Source: Gnetum montanum (lineage: Eukaryota > Streptophyta > Gnetopsida > Gnetales > Gnetaceae). Taken from it: DNA of 64,000 bases. The stretch is from contig MNCI01004678.1 in the NCBI GenBank assembly GCA_015680685.1, positions 241,851-305,850 on the forward strand. The letters are read 5' to 3'. Below, piece by piece: positions 1 to 13,365 of the stretch (position 1 is the first letter of the stretch; every line of letters starts with the position of its first letter). Under the pieces are notes generated by a model. That model had not been told where the DNA came from and ran no database searches. It worked only from the letters and a program-made list of their open reading frames with translations. The position numbers were made by a program, and so were the translations under genes.

Positions 1-1
1 T

Positions 2-226
2 AAAGAACTACCATCAATAGAAAGGTAAGGCCACAATAGTTGATGAGGTTGTAGATTCTAATACAAAATATGAAGGATATGACATATGCCAATACAAACA
101 TCCCAAGGGATATTGTCTAGGACTGTCACACTTGCAAGAATCTAGGGTGTATGCCTTAAATCCAAAGCTTGCTAAAAGGAAATTACCCAAAAGATTGCCT
201 TATCTGCAAGGTAATTATTAGCAATA
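2..226 (+). pseudogene. E1 gag C-terminus with zinc knuckle
   Basis: The frame reads a basic stretch, then ICQYKHPKGYC and a following SHLQES. This matches the knuckle of the better preserved E4 copy at about 26,825 (CEICQYNHPKGSC) and of E3 at about 33,715. The first knuckle cysteine is lost here. Gag is the capsid/nucleocapsid precursor; only its RNA-binding tail is in the window. Confidence 0.7.
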
Positions 227-779
227 GTTCCATCAGTAATAATATTATCCAAGTGGAATGTTACCTTAACCTCAAGACTATCATCATTAATGGAAAATTC
301 CACAGTTATTCTTACCACCAACCTGATCCAAATGGATACTGTGTCTAGTAGCCTATGTCTCTAAGTGGCTTTGTAGGCCATACTTCTTCTTCTTATCACT
401 ACTATCACCCAAAATATCATAGGCCTACCACTCCATGAACTAAATCTCCTTTCACTTATACTCATTATTATCCATAGTAACACTCTACACCTCATACCTC
501 CACTTCTTTACCACTTGCACTACCTATGCAAGGTGAGATACCATTGCATCCTGAACAACACAATGCCACACATGCCATAAATTTGTAGCTGGATTACAAC
601 TTAAGTGGTTCTAAGCATAAACCTTGAAAAAGGACTTTCTTTAAACCCAACAATCCAACTAAACTAATGTAGGCATCTATGACTATGAATCCTTCTCAAG
701 CTACCCTAGGAATATCTACCAAGCCACCTTCAAATCAAAAATCATAAAATGTTCACATTGTCATATTGACTCATGCAAT

Positions 780-1245
780 CACAAACTGGATAAAGTTAGG
801 ATACATTCCTAAGAAGAAAACTAATCCTAGAAGTTCTCTAATTTATTTACAAATTGCAAGAAATGATTCGTACAAAGCTTTATTAGACTCAAGTTCTATT
901 ATAAACTTAATTTCTCAAGAAATGTCCAAAACATAAAACCTACCTCTACTTAAGAAATGTAATATCAGGTTAGAGTTTGTAGACCATTTTATTACTATTC
1001 CATTGGTATTGGTAGATGACATTATGATCACTAGTTATGAATGATCATATCCAACAGACTTCCTAGTTATCCATGTGGACAACTGCAAAGGGGACTTCCC
1101 CATCATTATGGGAAGGGCTTGGCTAAGTACAATTGATGCCAAGTTAGGGATTACAAATCTCTCTTTGAAAATTTCCAAGAAAAATAAATTTGATGAGATT
1201 GAGAAGAAAAGGATTCCATGCATCGCATATAGTGACATAGGGTGT
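780..1245 (+). pseudogene. E1 aspartic protease domain
   Basis: Retropepsin-like region that would cleave the gag-pol polyprotein. The active-site stretch reads ALLDSSSIINLIS (near 875-915), where a retropepsin has D-S/T-G; the glycine is replaced by serine. Downstream, GDFPIIMGRAWL (about 1090-1125) corresponds to the conserved LGR-WL strand of plant gypsy proteases. E3 (ALLDLGSRINLIS) and E4 (ALLASGSGVNLIS) align over the same region. Several stops and frame changes make it non-functional. Confidence 0.7.
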
Positions 1246-1749
1246 CATTACATGCAAAAAATATGGGTAGTAAGGAGCACATCTATTACAACATGTAAGA
1301 AGTGTGCTGAAACCATAGCATTCAAATGTGCTTGTACACAATAGGCACAAAATAAAAATGTACCCAATGGTTGACAACATATGATAGCTCTAATTCTACA
1401 ATGTGTATGAAATTAGTAGAAATCCTCACAAGTGCCTATATAGACAAGATGGACAAGATGAAGTAAATCCAAAGCCAACTCTTTGAAGTAGAATACAAAA
1501 AAGAAGTGGAAAAGTATTATAGAGAGTTTGAAATCTCTCATACCTCTAAACAAGAGCCCTTGGAACTAACATCCTTACTGTCATCTCTAGAATATGTATT
1601 CCTAGATAATGAAAAGCTAATAATCATCAATGCCCAACTCACTAAAGAACAAAAGGCAAAGTTGCTTAAGGTATTCAATAGATGTTCAACAACCTTTGCT
1701 TGATAATATGATGAATTAACAGGAATAGATCCATGCATATGCTAGCATT

Positions 1750-2940
1750 GGATCTACACAAACTCCACCATCAAACCCAAGAGATTTCTTTAATAGAAAT
1801 TAAATCCAAAATTAAGATACTTTGTTAAAAATAAAGTTGAGAAACTTCTTAAGGCTAGATTCATCTATACATTGGTAGATAGTGAGTGGGTAAGTCCACT
1901 CGTTATTGTATGCAAGAAGGTTAAATAATGAAGAGTTTGTATAGACCTTAGACTATTGAACATGGCTGTGTTCAAGGATCATTTTCTACTACCATTTGTG
2001 GACCAAGTGTTAGATAAAATTGCAAGGTACAACTATTATAGTTTTCTAAATGGGTACAATGGGTATAATCAAATACAAATTTCTCCAGAAGAATATGTTA
2101 AAATAACTTTCACAAGTCATTGGGGAACTTTCACGTATGAGAAGATGCTTTTTGGCCTATGCAATGCTCCTGCAACTTCTAGAGTGTAGTCTTGAGTATC
2201 TTCTAGCAATAGATTGGTAATGCTATGGCAGTCTTCATGGATGACTTCTCCATCTATGGTGCTAATTTTGACCAAACATTGGGCCATCTTGAGGAAGTAC
2301 TAAAATAATATATGGAGATGAACCTATAGCTCAATTAGTAAAAGAGCCATTTAATGATTCAAAAGGGAATTGTCTTGGAGCATAGAATTTTAGGGAAAGG
2401 AATTGAGGTAGACCTAGAAAAAATAAGGATTATCCAAGGAATCACTAGATAACCTTAAATAGTTAAAGATATCAGGTCATTCCTTACTCACAATGGTTAC
2501 TACATGCATTTTATTAAAAACTTCTTCAAAATTGCTAAGCCAATGGTTGAGCTTATCAAGAACAATGCAATATTTAAATAAACTAAGGAATGTGAACAAG
2601 CAGTCCAGCACTTGAAGTGCAAACTCATAGAAACACCAATTCTACTTACTTCTAATTGGTTCACATCATGATAGACACATCCAACTATGCACTTGGAGTT
2701 GTGCTTATACAAATGAATGATTAGAAACCTCCATATTGCATTCATTGTGTAAACAAAAGCATTCTAGGTACACAACTCATTTAGATGACTACAAAAAAGA
2801 AACTCATTGTTGTGGTGTATGCTCTATAAAAATCTAGGTACTATGTGCCTAGGTATCCCATATTTGTGCACACTGATCATAGTGCAATTCATTTTCTAAT
2901 GAATAAACCAAGGTAAGCCCCTATATCATATGATGGTTGG
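1750..2940 (+). pseudogene. E1 reverse transcriptase and RNase H
   Basis: Degenerate RT palm and RNase H that would copy the element RNA into cDNA. Visible: LDKIARYNYYSFLNGYNGYN (the D of the first RT catalytic block is missing), then FGLCNAPAT, then the catalytic box in VFMDDFSIYGANF near 2230-2270 (x-x-D-D kept). RNase H follows at about 2670-2910 with MIDTSNYALGVVL and a HTDHSA block. VFMDDFS-YG is the form usual in Athila/Tat elements. There are multiple TAG/TAA stops where E3 or E4 has Gln or Trp. Confidence 0.8.
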
Positions 2941-3279
2941 TAATCTTATAGGAGTTTAATCTAACAACGATGGACAAAAAGGAAATTGAGAACATAGTTG
3001 TAGATCATCTATCTCAATTAAGATAGGGTAATAATGATGATGAAGAGCCCTTATTTGATCTATTTCTTGACAAGCTTCTCTTTTCTAAGGTAACTATAGT
3101 TTATACACCAAAGATCATCAATTGGTATGACAAATTCCTTTGATATCTACTCACATAGGAAACTATTATTAAATGAAACCATAAGAGAAAACAATAGTTT
3201 CTCTACCAAGTCAAGCACTACATAGAGATAGAGGGTAACCTCTACAAGATTCATGTTGATAGTCTGGTATGATTATGTG

Positions 3280-4410
3280 TACCCAATACAAAGAAACTAA
3301 GAGTCCTTTAGGATGCTCATGAGGGTCCTTGTGGAGGCCACTATGTAGGAAGAAGAATAACCATAAAGATACTAATGGTAGGGTATTTTTGGCTAATGAT
3401 TTTTAGGGATGCCCACCACTTCATTCGTTCATGTGAAAGATGCCAGCAAAATGGACAAATGACAATTAGGGTGGAAGAACCCTAATAATGGATTTAATCA
3501 CTAGAGCCTTTTGACCTTTGAAGAATTAACTTCATGGAATCCATCACTCTCATGTTGAATGGAAAGTCTTATATCATTTTTTATGTTAACTACTATACAA
3601 AATGGACTAAAGCTCCAACCATTCCTAACTATACCTCTACTACTATATCTTGATTTTTTTAACAATAGGTGGTAAATAGGTCTTGTATGTCTAGAGCATT
3701 AATTTTTGACAATGAAACATATTTCATAGAGACTACCTTCCATAAGTAATGAAACAAATAGGGTGCAACATAAACTTATGATACACTACCATCCTCAAGC
3801 CAACGGTCAAGTCAAAGTCACCAATAGGGAGATTACTAAATCTTGGCATGAACCATTAGTAGATATAAGAAAGACTAGAGTACCAAAATCAACAATAACC
3901 TCTAGGCAATACTGATTAATATGAAAACTTCCTATAGGATACCCTCCCTACAAGTTAGTATACAAAATGTTATCCAAAGTTCCAATTCAAACTAAACTTT
4001 GTACACTCACAATTGCACGTAAACTTAAGTTAGATATTAACCTAGCACAAAACGAAAGTCTCATGACACTTAATGTGCTAAAAAATTTCATGGTATCTCT
4101 TATGATGAACGAAGTACACAAAGCATCCAACAAACAATGCCATGACACCTAGATATAGAAAGTTAAATTCAAACCAAAAGACAATGTTCTATATTGGAAT
4201 CCCATGCATGTATTGCAATGAACTAAGTTCTAGAAATTATGGGAAGGACCATATATTATACACCCAACTTTTCCTCCTAAGGCTATGACAATTTACCACC
4301 CAACAAGCCTCCAGAAGCACATGCTAATCAACATCCAACAACTAAAATCCTTCATAGATTTCCAAGTAACCAACCATAATACTAAAATCTCAAATCAATA
4401 ACAAGCTCCC
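3280..4410 (+). pseudogene. E1 integrase
   Basis: Integrase would insert the cDNA into host DNA. The N-terminal zinc-binding part reads AHEGPCGGHYVGRR, then RDAHHFIRSCERCQQNG (about 3310-3465), an HHCC module with CERC. The core follows at about 3520-3860 with FDNETYF (aligned to the D-N block) and HYHPQANGQV. The C-terminal end reads HMLINIQQLKSF at about 4318-4353, matching the same end in E3 and E4. No chromodomain is visible. Stops throughout. Confidence 0.75.
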
Positions 4411-4440
4411 TCCATATTTTGAATCTCCTCCTTCCAACTT

Positions 4441-6449
4441 AGTCATGGGAGATACAATCATTTATCCTAATACCTTGATGAGGATGAAACATTTTTCTTT
4501 CTTTTCTTTTTTACATCGTTCTTTATATGTTTTCCATTTTCTTTATATTTTCATGTTATTTTATATGTTTTCCTTTTGTTCTTTTTACTTTAGGTTTTAT
4601 TGTTACTTTCATTAAATTTAATAATAATATCTTATTTTATTCCATAACTACTACAAACTTTCATAATTACTTAATGTAGATATCAAGATCAAAGTTTCTT
4701 GTATAGACTAAATTTGTCCTTAGATTATGCTCTCCACTAATGAGTCATTAGTTTTTCAATGATACCAGGCAATGAGCTCACAACATCTATCCAGTCCATC
4801 TTTATTATAAGGAGATCTATATTATGGCACCACGATGATTCTCTTACATGAAAACTAAAAGCAACATCTAATCTCATTGCCCAATGAATTGGGAAAGGAC
4901 CAAGTGGGAATAAAAAAGGATGTGACCTCATGAGGAGTTGTTGCATTCTCTTCTTAACTTCCCTCCTAAGTTCTATGGCTCCTCATTGACATATCATCAC
5001 TTCTATGATCGATAATAAAAAGATGTCGTTAAAAGGTATGGTTCATAGCCCAAAAATGGGAATTAAAAGCACACCTCTTTGAAGATCTCTTGGAATACAA
5101 GCACTTGTTATGGATCTGAAAAGACATTACTTCCATGTGAAAAGGTAATCCTCTAAGTAAGGCTCAAATTTCTTCCTAAATACTCTCTAACTACTTTCTT
5201 CTTCTCTTTTTCTTCTTTCTAGGAGTGATGATTATTCTTTATGGTTTTCATCAACTCATGATGGTAGAAGAGGGGGAACACATATACTAAAATTGGTATG
5301 GACTTGGTCTAGACTTAGAAAAAACTAGTATTGAATCATCCGAATCACAAATTTCACCAAGGATCTCTTGTGGCTATGATACGAATCTTCCTCTCCTAAT
5401 CACTCTCTACCATTCTAGCACTCCATTTTCTCCCCTCACTATGCCATGCCATGGTCAATTGTTCTTCTTAGTTTGTAGATTACATAATTATAATATAATC
5501 CATTGTGTGGGTATGATATCTAACCTAAACCACAATTCATCATCCAAGGTGCCAACGAACTTCTCGTAATGAGATTATGAAAGGGCATCTTTAGACATCA
5601 GCTTGCTTTAGAGAGAACCCACTTGCATAAATTTTGGTTACCTTCAATATAAACTTCATATCTCAAGGCCTGCATGTGGTTCCAATAACTTGGATAGTCA
5701 ACATCATCTAGTTAGATGCTAATATTGCCTAATAATCATCTCACCTTTTATCATTTCATGTACTTGATTTACTCTGATTTCTCAATTAGAATCCTAATAG
5801 ATATTTTTACCTTAGTTTCCCATCTTTCTTACTTAAATTTGGCTCTTGTTTTTACTCAAAAAATATTCAAAATTCCTCAATATCTTAAGTTGCAAAATAC
5901 TTGCAAACAACTACATCAACACATCTCCATTAATACAATTAGATACATTGACACAACCTCGTCGATGCTACATAACAATGCTATAATTGCACATGATCCT
6001 TAGCTCATTTTTTACCATTTTCCTTAAATGTAAGAGGAGCTTTTACAATTTTTAAGAGCCTAAAACATTCCAAGAGCCATAACTTCCTCAACAATTACCA
6101 CTTTTCATTTGTTCTTTAATCCTCAAGCTTCTAAAGGTATGCTTTACATCATGGGGACATCAAATAATAATGTTTTGATAAAAAAAAATTTAAAAAATCT
6201 CGCTAACATCCCATAGATAAGGTATTAAAATAAGAATTCAAAAAGTTAATACCAATAGCCAACCTCTATTAAAATAAACTTAAAATAATCATAAAATATT
6301 ATCATACATCTATAATCACTAAATAAGAACTTAACACTAAATATTTAACTTTCAACCAACAAACTTAACCCAATCAAATAGTGAAAGGTATCTGAATTAA
6401 ATCATATTATATCTAAATGGCTTATCTATGATTATGTTTGTGATCGCAC
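4441..6449 (+). other. E1 non-coding block between pol and ORF3
   Basis: No reading frame of note. It opens with a PPT-like GTCATGGGAGAT, then a T-rich tract (about 4490-4620), then unique sequence shared with E3 (46490-48357) and, over its first part, with E4 (28410-29270). Shared islands include a stretch around GGCAATGAG (about 4767) and around GCACACCTCTT (about 5070). Conservation of a non-coding stretch in three diverged copies suggests a role in RNA structure, splicing or transcription. Confidence 0.65.
5911..5990 (+). promoter_or_regulatory. E1 internal promoter-like array upstream of ORF3
   Basis: Motifs of the type CATCAAC, CATTGAC and GTCGATG are followed by CTATAATTG at 5981. The stretch ACACAACCTCGTCGATG (5951-5967) closely resembles ACACAACCTCATCAATG in the E1 LTR U3 at about 23160. 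The ORF3 ATG lies about 470 nt downstream. The leader below the TATA box matches those of E3 and E5. Promoter activity is inferred. Confidence 0.5.
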
Positions 6450-9400
6450 ATGGCACCAAAGTAAGTACCACAAGTACAAGGACCAGCAGAGCCCTAGGAA
6501 AAGTGACCTCAAGGAGGAAGAAGGCAACGTAGCAAAGCAACAACCTCAAGAATAAGCTACGAAGGTAACCCATGCTACTAAGCCCTTGTAAGGTAGCCTA
6601 AGGTAGAATGTGTTCACTAAATTCTAATAGTAGAGATAGGATAGTATAGGTAGGACAACGTTCCAAGACCATGACCTAACTTAGAGGTCACACTCAAAGA
6701 GGACTACTTGGCAAAGGTCCATAGCAAGAAAGTTCACAGCTCCATTCTTCAAGAGCTAAACTTTGGACCTTTGCAAGAGCTTTAGGACTGAGAACTTAGA
6801 ATGAGGGGATGAATAAGTTTTCCACATCACAAGTAACACCTATTACACAAAACACAAGAATTATGTGATTCCCCAACTTAGGTGGTCCACACTTGGAGAG
6901 TAGATTTCTTGCACAACTCTGGACTTTCTTTCTTCCAAAATGTTGTTTAGACAACACCATAACCTTTACAAAGTTTAAGCTCCACTAAGGAGAGTTTCAT
7001 TGCTATGACAACTCTCAACCCTGCAAGGTCCCAACAAGCTCAAGAGTGTTTTAAAGGATCCCACAACCTATACAAAATAGAGCTCCACTCTCAAAACAAC
7101 TCAATCCCATAGGATCCCAACAAGCTCTAAAAGGATGCCTTCTCACAAGAAGAACATCAATCCCTCAAGGTAGCAAGAAAAGAAAAAGAACCACAAGGAG
7201 ATACTGTAATTCAATTAACAAATTCCTTGTATAATAAAGCATAATTCCACAACAAATCTAACAAATGATGTGATAATTCAAGTACACAAGTATAATAGCA
7301 TAAGATAGATAATGATAGCTTTGATGTTAAAAATTCTTGCATAATACTCAAGAATTTTAATTCTTCTTATAGTATTGGAGTTTCTGAAAATACCTCAGAA
7401 TTTGTGCAACAGTTATCCAATGGCTAATGTAAATGTCTCCTTCGAGATTGGGACGTCTCTCTAAATTCAACCTCAATTCTAGAGAGACGTCTCCTTCTTG
7501 AATGGGACATCTTTAAGGAGATGTCTCTAGCAAGATGTCTTCTTTCAAGAGGACACACCTCCTATTTTTGGAAGACATTTTCCTATGATTGACTTCCTCT
7601 TGACCAAGACGTCTTCTATTCCTTGGAGACGTCTTCTCAACTTTTGAGCTCTGGTTCCTAATTCTTACTCTTGTTGATTTAGCTTCCTCTCAATCCCTGG
7701 AGCATCTTCATTTAGCTTGTAGTCTTTGTACTTGTCCATGCTCTCATTTTTCCTATAAAGTCTTTTACTTTAATAGCCATGATTCCTTGAGACCTTGTCC
7801 ATGATGTGGAGTTCTTGTTCTTATCCTATAAAGACAACATCTGCAACAAACATCCTCTATTCTCCATTTTCCTTAAGGTTTTGGATACCAAAAGGTCAAC
7901 AAAGCTAGTACTAAAAAAGGTCAAAACATAGTTGCAAGAGTCTCCTCTATGGTACATTCTTTCCACCAATGGAGAATGGTACATGGAAGAGACTTACCTT
8001 TTCTAGAATAACCAGAAAGGAGATACAATTATAAAAATCAAGGATATCACCAACTCCTAAGTGGCTAAGGTGATTCCAAAAGCCTTCAGATTGCCCAATA
8101 CTAGGGTAAAGTTGGTAAAAATCTTAATGCAAGTGGACCCTGAGGCTAAGAAAGAATAAGTCCAATGATGCTCTGGAATGGACTATAAGGAGTATAGTGT
8201 TATGACCAAAGCATAGCAAGCCTATTTTAATATCATGGCCTATCACCTCAATCTCACAATGAGGCCAAGGAAGGTGACTACTTTCTCTACTAGGGTATAT
8301 ATGGCTCTAAGTTAGAAATTCCAAGTCAACCTACCCTAACACATCTTCCTTAATATTGAGAAATATTTTAAGAAAAATGAAAAGGATAGAAAGATACTTT
8401 CCTCTCCCTACCTCATCAAAAAACTCTACAAAAGGGAAGGAATAGTTCTCTATGCTAATGACATGGTTTATAGAGCTCCTACAACATCATGGCAAGAGAT
8501 GATAAAAGACAAAGTGTCTGCCAAGCTCTAAGAGGAAGAGCTACAACCACCACCACCACCTACAACACTTAAGATGATACCAGAAATATTGGCAACTACT
8601 AAATGCCTAAGAAAACTTAGGAAACAATAGCTACAACAACAAGACTCTAAAGATGGTGGTGAATACTCTTTATACCAACTGGCCATGAGCCACTTCAATG
8701 AGATTGCAAGGACCATCAGAGCCAAGGGATGAAATGATTCCACTATTCTCCTCATAGAGAAACTAGGCTTTTGTTAGCTCCAATCCTAATGCTTGAAAAT
8801 TCATTGTATTCATCCCAAGATAATCATTTTCTAAAATATCTAGAAATTCAATAGCCTTCTCTATGATGCTAGAAGAAGGAGAAGAAGCAACAATATTGGT
8901 CATGCCACACAAGGGCTAGGAGGCTACAACAGAAGTGGTGGAAGATAGGATAAGGGAAGCATTAAGCACTTCTACAGCATCTATTATTGATGTTGGTATC
9001 ATGGTAGATGTTCAAACATCTACAGGAGCTAGAAATAAGAAAAAGAGTGCATCCCATCACGAGAAAGTGTTGAAGTGATTAGTCGATGCTTGACAATTGA
9101 TTCTAGAGATCTTTGATCTTCTAGAAGATCTTTCAGCAACCCAATCATACGTGCTTGAGACAAGGACAACCTATTGATTGCAAATACAGAACTTGAGAAG
9201 GCCACCTTTAGTAATCAATGATTAATCCATAAGGTTGTGGAACTTAAAGCCTTTCTGTCAAAGCTCACCATTCCGAAGTTAGAACTTAAAAAGAATGAAG
9301 CTTTTCAAAAGCTTCAACAAAGATTTTAGAAGGCCAAGAATGCAAAAGAAATGAAAATGTTTGATGCATCACTATCAAAAGTAATGATGAATTCCTCCAA

Positions 9401-10294
9401 TCGTGATTTCCAAATAGTTTGCAAAGTAAATCTTACAGTAATCTAAGAGGATCATCAACTATGAAATTCTAAGTAACAAAAGGACTAGATGGTTGAATAC
9501 ATTCATTAGTAATAAGAGCACCTCACCAAGATGAACCTAGATGTAAGGAGGTTAGCTACAAAAAAATCTCTCAATGAAGGAGGTTCATGCCCTTTTCTAG
9601 AATGCTACAATTGAGATTGCCACTTGAAAGAATGAGGCCCTAAAGTATGAAATAGTTAAGAATTAGTACAAGGACCAAGTCAAAATGCTCAAAGAAATAA
9701 ATAAAAAAGAAATCAAGTTGACGAAGGAAAAAGTAAACGAAGTTCTCCAATAGCTCTAGCAAAGAGGTGATGTATGGCAATCCATCTTCGATTGTCTTAA
9801 TGCCTACAACTAAGCTAAAATCTACTTGAAGAAGTTGAAAATCAAGGAGCTAATGGAACAGAAACTAGTCAACCTCTGGTACACAAACTTGGTAATGCTG
9901 ATAATGAAAAGGCTAAGAACAAAACTGGAGAAGTAGGTGACCAACTTCTATCTCCTTTATGATGCTAAGATCAACCTCTATAAGGAGATGAAATAAAAGT
10001 TAGAGGTAACCAATGCAGAGCTTGAAGTTTTCAAGAGAAAATTCATAGATTAGAGATTCATTACTAAGACATTGACCAAAAGGTCAATGACTACCAGAAG
10101 CTACAAAATCTTGTACATACATTCTACATCAAAGGTAAATAGTTTTTAGCCTAGTTTGTCAATATGAAAGAGATATTTACAAAATTTCCTTGTTCATGGG
10201 ATATACCATCATAGCTCATCTAGGTGAAGCTACCTAAACCATATGTGACTCATGAGACAAAGAGTAAAAAATGAATGCAATTTTCGATGTCTTC
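6450..10294 (+). pseudogene. E1 ORF3: MAPK-start, plant-transposon-protein-like, coiled coil (5' part)
   Basis: Decayed third ORF located after pol, the position of env-like ORFs. It begins ATGGCACCAAAG (MAPK) like E3 and E5. After an insertion (about 6803-7922) the frame continues at about 7936 with ESPLWYIL, EETYLF, then KDRKILSSPYLIKKLYKREGI (about 8380-8440), which corresponds to LPFPCLIRKLCQRAGI in E5. That block resembles the FPSLI-RLC-AGV signature I recall from the 'putative plant transposon protein' family. A proline run (about 8550) and long Lys/Glu/Leu-rich helical sequence follow. E2 interrupts it at 10295; the last codons are at 22787-22891. Function unknown. Confidence 0.65.
6803..7922. 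mobile_element. 1.1-kb insertion in E1 ORF3, possible solo LTR
   Basis: Aligning E1 ORF3 with the E3 copy leaves about 1.1 kb here without counterpart. It has no coding frame. At 7437-7640 it holds a cluster of GACGTC / GAGACGTCTC palindromic motifs. TATA-like CCTATAAAG occurs at about 7756 and 7829 (plus strand) and an inverted TATA near 7365. Size and content suggest a solo LTR or other non-autonomous element. I could not define its ends or a target duplication. Confidence 0.4.
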
Positions 10295-11580
10295 CGTAGC
10301 GACTGAAAACATTGATGGCTAGAACACTGAGGTCCACAAGTAGACATTCTAACCCCGAATCTACAAGAGGACCTACTAGAGGTGGATATGGCATGCCCTA
10401 AATGGTTTGGCTGATCAAACAGGGACTTACTGCATGCAACAAGGATGCATCATGGTTAAATGTAATGCTAATGCAAAACAGTGCTAAGTGTTTAAGTGTT
10501 GTCAATGGTGTCAGCAAGGTTGAGCGTAGTTAATATTTTCAACAAAAATAAGGGTGCCAACATGTGGAGGCTGTCCTCAAAGTGTAGTTTTAGGCGCAAC
10601 TATGTGGTAGGAGAGTGAAAAATGTGAATAATGCAACAAAAGAGAGAGAGAAATGGAACATCACCCCAAATGGGATTGAGTGTAGTTAACACCAAAAGGG
10701 GTTAGAAGGTACACAATGTATAATAGGTGTAATGGATAGCATAGTCATAGTCTCAAGGGTGTCTAGCCACAAAGACCGATGCTCAATCAAGGTGCCTACA
10801 TCTGCTAAGTTGGCAGTCACAGTGTACCATTGACTACAGTGTTCTAGTGGGCTACAGTGGGCTATGGTGGTTTACAACTTTGTTGATATGCCTTTGTTTC
10901 TTTCCCAAGTGTTCTTTGGGTTTTCCAAGTCTTTGGTTTCCCAATTTTCCAACTCTAAAATTTTCCCACAATGAAAACATTGAGGGCATGGGTATTTATA
11001 GGCCTAGGATTAGCAAAAGATGTAGGATGGCTACCACATGGTGGAGGGATAGTTGGGACTAAGCTCTCACCAAACTATGCTCTCCACTGGGCCAATGGTG
11101 TTGTTCTTTGTTGTTCTCTGTTAGACTCTACAAGACTATGAGACTATGACTACACTACCAAGTACATGTATATGTGCCAAGAGGACTACAAGGTACCTGA
11201 AAAATGCAAGCTTGGAGACAACGCTCTGAGACTATGCTTGCCATGCTCTTGTTTAGGGTCGAGCATAGTTACAATTTTGGGGCAAAAAGACGGTATAAAA
11301 GAGAAGTATTTTGCTAACTATGCTTTTCAATGTGAGTTAGAGATAAGTTGAGTGATGTTGCCTTACTGTGGAGGTCACTGGAGGCTGTTCTTACTAACTA
11401 CGCTTTGGACTGGGGAAGAGAATAGTCCCACACTTGAAAAAATTACAAACATTTTCCTTCCATGCTAACTACACTCTTCATGAGAGGTTGACTATGCTCT
11501 CCATTGGGGATGAGTGTAGTCTTAACACTTAGCCAAAATTTGAGGTCGAGATGCCATAGTCTATATTTGGTGGTGTTTCA
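10295..11580 (-). repeat. E2 3' LTR
   Basis: Direct repeat of 21481-22781. Aligned landmarks are AACACTGAGGTCCAC / AACACCAAGGTCCAT near the left end and GCCATAGTCTAWATTTGG at the right end. Divergence is clearly visible by eye, so the insertion is old. Confidence 0.8.
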
Positions 11581-11595
11581 TTGGCCCCCTCTTTG
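11581..11595 (-). promoter_or_regulatory. E2 polypurine tract
   Basis: On the minus strand AAAGAGGGGGCCAA lies directly before the LTR start TGAAACACC. A PPT primes plus-strand DNA synthesis next to the 3' LTR, so this fixes the element's orientation. Confidence 0.75.
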
Positions 11596-13365
11596 TTGAC
11601 ATCTAGAGGAGTGGCCCAAGAGATGTCGATAAAGAACAAAAAAACATCACAGCAAACTTGGCACCAACATCACTCTTTAGTACTAGATTGATGTCACTGC
11701 ATTGTGCCCAAGACTATTATGGATAGTGGTATGCTAAATGGTAGGTGAGAGGCAGGAGTAAAAGGTGTAGGCAATGTGTTGAGGGTAAAATGGAAGATGA
11801 AATGCAAACAAGATGTTATAATGCAAGGACTTCATAGTTGATGGTGACCATGACACAAGACTAGTTTGCCCTTGAAAATGTTAACCTCTTGTTGAACTAC
11901 TCGTGAGAGAGTCAATGTGGATTCAGGGCTAAATTGGTTAAGAAATTGCAACGCTGCTAGGCTGCTTGCAAACATGCTCTTTTCCTTTTGCTCTTTTTAT
12001 TTCTCTTCTCTTTTTTATTTTTTCTTTTTGCTATAGGGTGAACCTACTTTGGGCTCTGCACATTGCTAAATGCTTATTGCAAGGTGCTTTCTATCAAGTG
12101 GGTTGCATGTCATTAGATGGGCTTTTCTTTGGTGTTTGCGAAATCGCATTGCATCTATACGACAGGTGTTTCCTCCCAGAGATGACTTGTATTACATTTT
12201 CCTAGGCTTTGACTAGCCAACAGAGGCTTCCCACGACATGACTTATGTTACGTCTACCTTGGGTTCTATAGTTTGACTTGAAGAGGATGCCATGTGGTCA
12301 CAGCACATGAATGTCCAAGAGTTTGCAATATTTGCTATGCAAGGAATGAGATGGCATTGGGATATAGGAGTGAATGTGAGTAGGCTATAACGGGGTAATA
12401 AGGATGTGCACTCTTAAGAGGTTTAACTAATCCAATCATGCACATCAGAGCGATGTGGTGACTTGTTGTTGTGATGAGATGCACCTTTGCATGACTGCAT
12501 GGGGCTTCATCATGCTAACAGAACTCCAAGAAGACAAGAAAATCACACAAGATGTAAATGCAAATAGATTGCAAAGGACAAAATGCAAAAGACTACATTA
12601 GCTACACAGGTTGCATAGATCACCAATGCTTTATTTTAAGACTGTAGTGTGCTCACTGGCTTGGTGTAGAAGGAGGGTTGTAGTATGCTTGCTCGCTTGC
12701 TTGCAGAAGGATGGAAAAGGTTGTTAATGACTAACAGAAAACCTAATTTAAGGTCTTGGAAGACCATGGCTTTACTATTTTAAGGTCCTAGCAAACTATT
12801 GAACATGGTTTAAGGTCCTAGTAGGTCGTGCTATGCTAGTTTATAATCTTAGTAGATGCGTTGTGCCAATTTAATGTAGTGACTCAAGGACGAGCTGTAC
12901 TAGTTTATAGTCCTTTAGAGTCATGGCAGACTACTAGTTTAAAGTCATGGTGGACTGCTAGTTTGTAATCTTAGGGGATGCACTGTGTCAGTTTAACATC
13001 ATGACCCAAGGATAGGCTATGCTAGTTTAATGTCAGAGTAGACCTCTATGTTAGTTTAGCATCATAGCAAACAAATGTTATGCTAGTTTAATGTCATAGT
13101 AGATGAATGCTTACCTTGCTTGATTAATGTGTGATGTTGCATGCTAGATATAGTACGACTTCAAGTGTAAATGATTTATTAGATTGGAAAACTTGTTCCC
13201 ATCTTGATTAGCAAGCTTGAATGCTCCATTGTCATAGGCCTTAGTGACCAAGAAAGGCCCTTCCTAGTTGGCTGAGAATTTATCTATAGGTTCAAAAATG
13301 ACCTTGACGACTAGGTCCCCTTTCCTAATCAAGTGCTAATGCTAGTTGTGACGATGCTTTTTTCA
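11596..13365 (-). other. E2 internal region 3' of integrase, non-coding
   Basis: No retroelement domain recognised. It holds a diverged minisatellite at 12740-13115. From 11764 onward the sequence is repeated exactly, as far as I compared it, at 14082 onward. A short plus-strand reading frame at 11966-12205 is low-complexity and antisense to the element, so it is not called. Confidence 0.5.
12740..13115. repeat. Minisatellite in E2, about 30-bp unit (array A)
   Basis: Diverged units sharing a core CTAGTTTAA followed by GTCATRGTRGAC-like sequence; about ten units. The same array reappears at 15058-15433 in the duplicated copy. Tat-lineage elements are known for carrying tandem repeats in their 3' half. 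Confidence 0.7.

Noticed and set aside
11966-12205. 79-codon plus-strand frame, repeated at 14284-14523
   Set aside because: Antisense to E2, low-complexity F/S/L-rich, and present twice only because of the assembly duplication.
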